From Algoriphagus sp. (GTDB taxonomy: Bacteria > Bacteroidota > Bacteroidia > Cytophagales > Cyclobacteriaceae): 64,000 bases of DNA. The translations under genes were made by a program, and so were the position numbers. Below, in pieces: positions 60,704 through 64,000 of the stretch. The notes under the pieces were generated by a model. That model did not search any database. It had not been told where the DNA came from and worked only from the letters and a program-made list of their open reading frames with translations. Within the stretch, counting starts at the first letter, position 1; each line of letters opens with the position of its first letter. The stretch covers positions 62,001-126,000 of the forward strand of contig NZ_JAUXYL010000038.1 of NCBI RefSeq assembly GCF_030694375.1. Reading direction: 5' to 3'.

Positions 60704-61618
60704 TCAGGTTACGGCAAATTTTTTGGCTAACCAAAGGGAAATAGGAAGAAGGAGCAAAACGATGATCCCAATGGGCCATCCTGAGAAGGCTGCGGCAATG
60801 GAAGCATTCACAATGATGAGCGAAATAACGGCTGCTTTTACGGATTTTCCGATGAATTTAGGTTCCTGTGTGCGGATAGCTTTAGCCAAAGGCGGAAAGA
60901 TCATATAGCCCAACAAAGCTAAAAACGGAATGACTTGCAGGTATCCCGGACTCTCCAGGTAGGCCATTCCGAATATGGCCAGGAAAATCGAAGCATACAT
61001 TATTCCTCCTGCAAAGAGCGCTTTCCTGTTTTTTCCATGAACTTCGCCCCTGCTGATCATCGTAATCGCTGCCACATAGATCAAAGGAATCAATGCGATT
61101 GGCCAGATTTTCTGCAAGACTTCGGGCGCAACACTGATTCCCAAAAGCAAATTTCCGGAGCGGCATAATCCCATATTGATCGGCCCAAGAATCCGCTGAT
61201 GCTTTCCCCAATAGTCATACAGCACCGCGCATGCGGCAACGGCAATAGCTAAAAATCCGGCAACATGATTTACCTGAAAAGCACAAACAATTCCAAAAAC
61301 CAACAGCAAAGTGGACATGATCATTGCATTCGATTTGGAAGCCCGACCACTGGGAATTGGCCTTTCGGGCCGCTCAATGGCATCCAGTTCCGCATCTGCG
61401 ATATCATTGAAGGCGACTCCACCTGCATACAAACCAATTGTACTCAATGAAAGCCAAAGCAGATTCTGCCAAAACTGCTGATCTCCATAAATCCAGTTGG
61501 TGGCCATGTAGTCCCATGCCCCGGCAATGGCAAAACCCGCCCAGATATCTGCAATCGCTGTGATCACATTAGCAGGGCGGGTCAGTTGGAGGTAAGGGAA
61601 AATTCCGTGTTTGGCCAT
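60704..61618 (-). CDS. eboC: EboC, UbiA-like prenyltransferase
   Basis: 304 residues, eight to nine transmembrane helices. The first Asp-rich motif is AFNDIADAELDAIERPERPI (NDxxDxxxD, about 71-90), binding Mg-prenyl-diphosphate. The second helical half has DYWGKHQRILGPINMGLCR in the position of motif 2, though the classical DxxxD is weak. This suggests transfer of a prenyl group onto an unknown acceptor at the inner membrane. It starts 3 bp after eboB. In the order of the cluster it links the soluble cyclase EboD to the hydrolase EboB. Confidence 0.9.
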   Translation of the reverse strand: MAKHGIFPYLQLTRPANVITAIADIWAGFAIAGAWDYMATNWIYGDQQFWQNLLWLSLSTIGLYAGGVAFNDIADAELDAIERPERPIPSGRASKSNAMIMSTLLLVFGIVCAFQVNHVAGFLAIAVAACAVLYDYWGKHQRILGPINMGLCRSGNLLLGISVAPEVLQKIWPIALIPLIYVAAITMISRGEVHGKNRKALFAGGIMYASIFLAIFGMAYLESPGYLQVIPFLALLGYMIFPPLAKAIRTQEPKFIGKSVKAAVISLIIVNASIAAAFSGWPIGIIVLLLLPISLWLAKKFAVT

Positions 61619-61621
61619 GGA

Positions 61622-62533
61622 TTAATTCTCAACTCGGTCGGCAGGACCTTCTACCCGCGGAACTTGACCTCCACGTAGGACAGAGTTTCCCCCCAGTTTC
61701 TTGGTCTGGTCAATAGAAGGTGCTTTGAGCCAGTCGTTCTCATCCATCTGTCCGCTGAGTCCGAAAACCGTCAGCGCATTTTGGTAGGTGGTGAGGCGTA
61801 CGTGCTCCTCGGGGATTCCCATTTTTCGCATGAGATGGGCAGTTTTTGGCACAGCCAAAGGATCGGAAATCCCCCAGTCAGCCGCAGAATTCACGATTAT
61901 GCGCTCGGGACCGTATTGCTTGACGATTTCCACCATTCGCTCCGAACCCATTTTGGTATGTGGATAAATGGTAAAAGCAGCCCAAAAACCCCGATCCAAC
62001 ACTTCTTTAACCGTCTCCTCATTGTTGTGATCGACGACCACCCATCCCGGATCCACCTGATGCTCTTCGGCTACGTCCATGGATCTCGTGGTTCCTTTCT
62101 TCTTGTCTCGATGAGGAGTGTGGATCAATACCGGTAGGTTGACCTCTTTCGCCAATTCGAGTTGGAGGCGATAAAAGCGATCTTCCGCTTCGGTTTGGTC
62201 ATCGTATCCGATCTCTCCGATGGCGACAACTCCTTCTTTTCCGGCAAAAAGTGGCAAAAGCTCCATCACCTGTTCGGCTAAAGGCACATTATTGGCTTCT
62301 TTGGAATTCAGGCCCATCGTGCAGTAGTGCACGATCCCAAATTGGCTGGCGCGAAACCGCTCCCAACCCACCAGTGTGCTGAAGTAATCTTTGAAAGAAC
62401 CAACTTCAGTTCGAGGTTGTCCCAACCAAAAGGCCGGCTCGATAGTCGCTACGATTCCGGCTTTGCGCATCGCTTCGTAATCATCCGTCGTGCGGGAAAC
62501 GAGGTGGATATGGGGATCTATGTACATTTCCAT
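61622..62533 (-). CDS. eboB: EboB, TatD-type metal-dependent hydrolase
   Basis: 303 residues, amidohydrolase-superfamily TIM barrel. HxH motif in MYIDPHIHLVSRTTDDYEAM (about 3-22), bridging Glu in VVAIGEIGYDDQTEAEDRF, His in LPVLIHTPHRDKKKGTTR (about 133-150), His in WVVVDHNNEETVKEVLDRG (about 169-187), and Asp in RIIVNSAADWGISDPLAVP (about 216-234). TatD proteins are nucleases or hydrolases; the substrate here is unknown. It ends 3 bp before eboC and begins 49 bp after eboA. Confidence 0.88.
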   Translation of the reverse strand: MEMYIDPHIHLVSRTTDDYEAMRKAGIVATIEPAFWLGQPRTEVGSFKDYFSTLVGWERFRASQFGIVHYCTMGLNSKEANNVPLAEQVMELLPLFAGKEGVVAIGEIGYDDQTEAEDRFYRLQLELAKEVNLPVLIHTPHRDKKKGTTRSMDVAEEHQVDPGWVVVDHNNEETVKEVLDRGFWAAFTIYPHTKMGSERMVEIVKQYGPERIIVNSAADWGISDPLAVPKTAHLMRKMGIPEEHVRLTTYQNALTVFGLSGQMDENDWLKAPSIDQTKKLGGNSVLRGGQVPRVEGPADRVEN

Positions 62534-62582
62534 TTTTTCAGAATTAAAATCAAGTGTATAAAATTAGAGAATGAGGTTGGAA

Positions 62583-63470
62583 TCAAGCCTTTTTCTCCTG
62601 AAAATCCCTACCTATTTTTTCCCAGGTGATTTCTCCGTATTCGATCGCCATGACCTCTTCGTTGTGTCCTTGCAGCAACTGTTTTGCTACCTCAGACTCA
62701 CAACCATACAAGGCCAAAAGGCCGGCTTCTACTTCCAATTGCGCATTAGAAGCAAGTACTTTTTTCAAATCAGCCACGAATTTTTCATTAATGAAAGGAA
62801 CGACCAAGCGCCATAGTTCCGGCATGACATCCCTTCCTGCGGCCCATCGCTCATGGGCAAAATCCGATGCAATATCTGCCAGAGCAGGATTTCTTCGCTC
62901 ATCCAGCCTTTGTATCCTGTAAAGTGGACGCTGCATAAAGATCGACTTCAGTACCAATTGATTCCAGTTGGCCTCAGGGAAGTATTTGGCGGGGAAAGGA
63001 TTATTCAGGGCGATGGCATCAAAGATCAGCGTCATATTTGTCCGGCATCCGTCAATCGCCCGAGAAAGCAATTCTTCCTGAAAAGGCATCACTGGTAAAG
63101 CGGCATAAAGCGCCTGTTGCTCATACATATCCCCTGTTTCAAAAAGCTGATTGATGGCAGTAAACCACTTTTCCTTTTCCTGAGGAAAGTGAAGTAAAAG
63201 GCAGGTTCGGGCAGTTTGGAGTAAATCCCAATGGCTGGGATCGAATCCGGGAGCTAGATTTCTTGCTTGGTCTTTCTCTTCCGTACTAAGTTCAAGATTT
63301 TCCTTTTTGAAAAAGCGGGAAGCTTGGGAGAAAGCGAGAAAGAAAGTAGAATTGGAGCTTGAACTTTCTGTTTGCTCTGCTTTTTGGCCAAGCCAAGAAC
63401 TTGATTTTTCTTCTGCACGGTTTTCAATGATTTTCCTGAGAAAACTCTTTATTTCAATATCAGAGGCCAT
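62583..63470 (-). CDS. eboA: EboA domain protein
   Basis: 295 residues, mostly alpha-helical, soluble. Recognisable parts: FFLAFSQASRFF (about 43-54), ELSTEEKDQARNLAPGFDPS (about 60-79), WDLLQTARTCLLLHFPQ (about 81-97), then the helical segment MPFQEELLSRAIDGCRTNMT and HERWAAGRDVMPELWRLVVP (about 210-229). The family was named from its position at the head of ebo operons; no biochemical function is established. First gene of the cluster on the minus strand, with 193 bp to the VapBC operator region upstream. Confidence 0.85.
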   Translation of the reverse strand: MASDIEIKSFLRKIIENRAEEKSSSWLGQKAEQTESSSSNSTFFLAFSQASRFFKKENLELSTEEKDQARNLAPGFDPSHWDLLQTARTCLLLHFPQEKEKWFTAINQLFETGDMYEQQALYAALPVMPFQEELLSRAIDGCRTNMTLIFDAIALNNPFPAKYFPEANWNQLVLKSIFMQRPLYRIQRLDERRNPALADIASDFAHERWAAGRDVMPELWRLVVPFINEKFVADLKKVLASNAQLEVEAGLLALYGCESEVAKQLLQGHNEEVMAIEYGEITWEKIGRDFQEKKA

Positions 63471-63593
63471 CAGTCAGATTTTAGGTTTACTTCAGATGTA
63501 AATAAACTTTATCGCCAATAAAAAACCATCCCGTTTGACAGGAACGGAAGAAGAAAATCACCAATCCTGATGAAAATCATATTAAGCAACACT

Positions 63594-63655
63594 TTTGCAC
63601 AACGAAGTATTCATAAATTCAGTTAGATTACATCATAAATGGTGCAATGTTGCAC
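63594..63655. promoter_or_regulatory. VapB-type operator with a second half-site
   Basis: GTGCAA-TG-TTGCAC at 63642-63655 is a perfect palindrome 8 bp before the vapB ATG. A further TTGCACAA half-site occurs at 63595-63602. VapBC complexes commonly bind such repeats to repress their own operon. Confidence 0.75.
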
Positions 63656-63663
63656 AATAATCT

Positions 63664-63855
63664 ATGCGAACAACAATTGAAATACCCGAAGAATTGCTCG
63701 AGGAGGTAATGAAGCTTACTGGAGCAACGACTAAAAGTCAAGCAATCAAGTTAGTCCTTGAGGAAAAAATCGCTCAAACAAAGCGAAAAAGAATTATCAA
63801 AATGAAAGGATCTATTGATTTGGACCTTGATTTAGATGTTTTACGAGATCGATAA
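63664..63855 (+). CDS. vapB: VapB-family antitoxin
   Basis: 63 residues. N-terminal ribbon-helix-helix-like MRTTIEIPEELLEEVMKLTG with TTKSQAIKLVLEEKIAQ (about 22-38), followed by a basic linker KRKRIIKMKG and an acidic toxin-binding tail SIDLDLDLDVLRDR. This is the VapB antitoxin layout: DNA binding and toxin neutralisation. It lies just after a palindromic operator, and the toxin gene starts on the base after its stop. Confidence 0.9.
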   Translation: MRTTIEIPEELLEEVMKLTGATTKSQAIKLVLEEKIAQTKRKRIIKMKGSIDLDLDLDVLRDR

Positions 63856-64000
63856 ATGATGGTAAAGTCTCCAATTTTGGTTGACAGTTCTGTTTGGATT
63901 GAGTTCTTGAAATCGCCCAAACCCTCCACATTAGATAAATTCATTGATGAGGACTTGGTTTCTACCAATGATATTATCCTTAGTGAATTGATCCCTAGGC
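63856..64000 (+). CDS. vapC: VapC PIN-domain toxin, 3' end beyond the window
   Basis: 48 codons visible: MMVKSPILVDSSVWIEFLKS, then STLDKFIDEDLVSTNDIILS and ELIPR. ILVDSSVWIEF has the first catalytic Asp of the PIN nuclease, and SELI the conserved Glu position near residue 44. VapC toxins cleave tRNA or rRNA. Starts directly after vapB. The rest, including the second half of the active site, lies outside the window. Confidence 0.9.
   Translation, partial: MMVKSPILVDSSVWIEFLKSPKPSTLDKFIDEDLVSTNDIILSELIPR

Overview
The window reads as chromosome of a Bacteroidota bacterium, most likely Cytophagales/Cyclobacteriaceae (Algoriphagus-like). This is inferred from the protein set: TonB-dependent receptors with carboxypeptidase-like N-terminal domains, DUF4221 lipoproteins, a C-terminally extended bS16, lipoboxes, a complete ebo cluster and Bacteroidota-type promoter elements (TAnnTTTG, twice paired with TTG 21 bp upstream). 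Base composition is moderate overall. No phage, IS element, rRNA operon or CRISPR array was seen.

Layout. 0-9 kb is housekeeping: glmM (reverse), mazG, ridA, fumC, an SGNH hydrolase, a tRNA-Arg(CCU) locus with a GIY-YIG gene and tRNA relics, then rpsP-rimM-trmD-rplS. 9-21 kb is metabolic: a GMC oxidoreductase with its small subunit, a GH29 fucosidase, a TonB receptor, a kynurenine-to-quinolinate operon (3-hydroxyanthranilate dioxygenase, kynureninase, kynurenine monooxygenase), an M19 dipeptidase and a thiamine-pyrophosphokinase-like protein. 21.3-29.2 kb is accessory in character: a lipoprotein gene with an 11-C tract behind its ATG and an in-frame TAG, a secreted orphan, an orphan DUF433 protein, an antitoxin-tail-like protein, an S10 peptidase, a truncated beta-barrel gene, and a thioredoxin lipoprotein bracketed by a structured repeat.

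29-50 kb holds a TPP-riboswitch-controlled TonB receptor, a MerC/COG0523 metal pair behind a palindromic operator, FAH and YjbQ enzymes, DUF5916, a debranching-type glycosidase, cryptochrome DASH, small membrane paralogues, a serine hydrolase/AONS-like/VOC operon, patatin and methyltransferase genes, and TRIC, YitT and HD-domain proteins. 50.7-56.4 kb is a five-gene tandem array of DUF4221 lipoproteins. 56.5-63.5 kb is a full six-gene eboABCDEF set. The window ends inside a VapBC toxin-antitoxin module.

The strongest leads are the ebo cluster (family recognised, product unresolved), the candidate phase-variable lipoprotein, the tRNA-Arg/GIY-YIG cassette with a palindrome inserted in a tRNA D-loop, and the DUF4221 array. 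Intergenic regions also carry several families of structured or iterated repeats. All family assignments come from reading motifs in the translations; no database search was possible.
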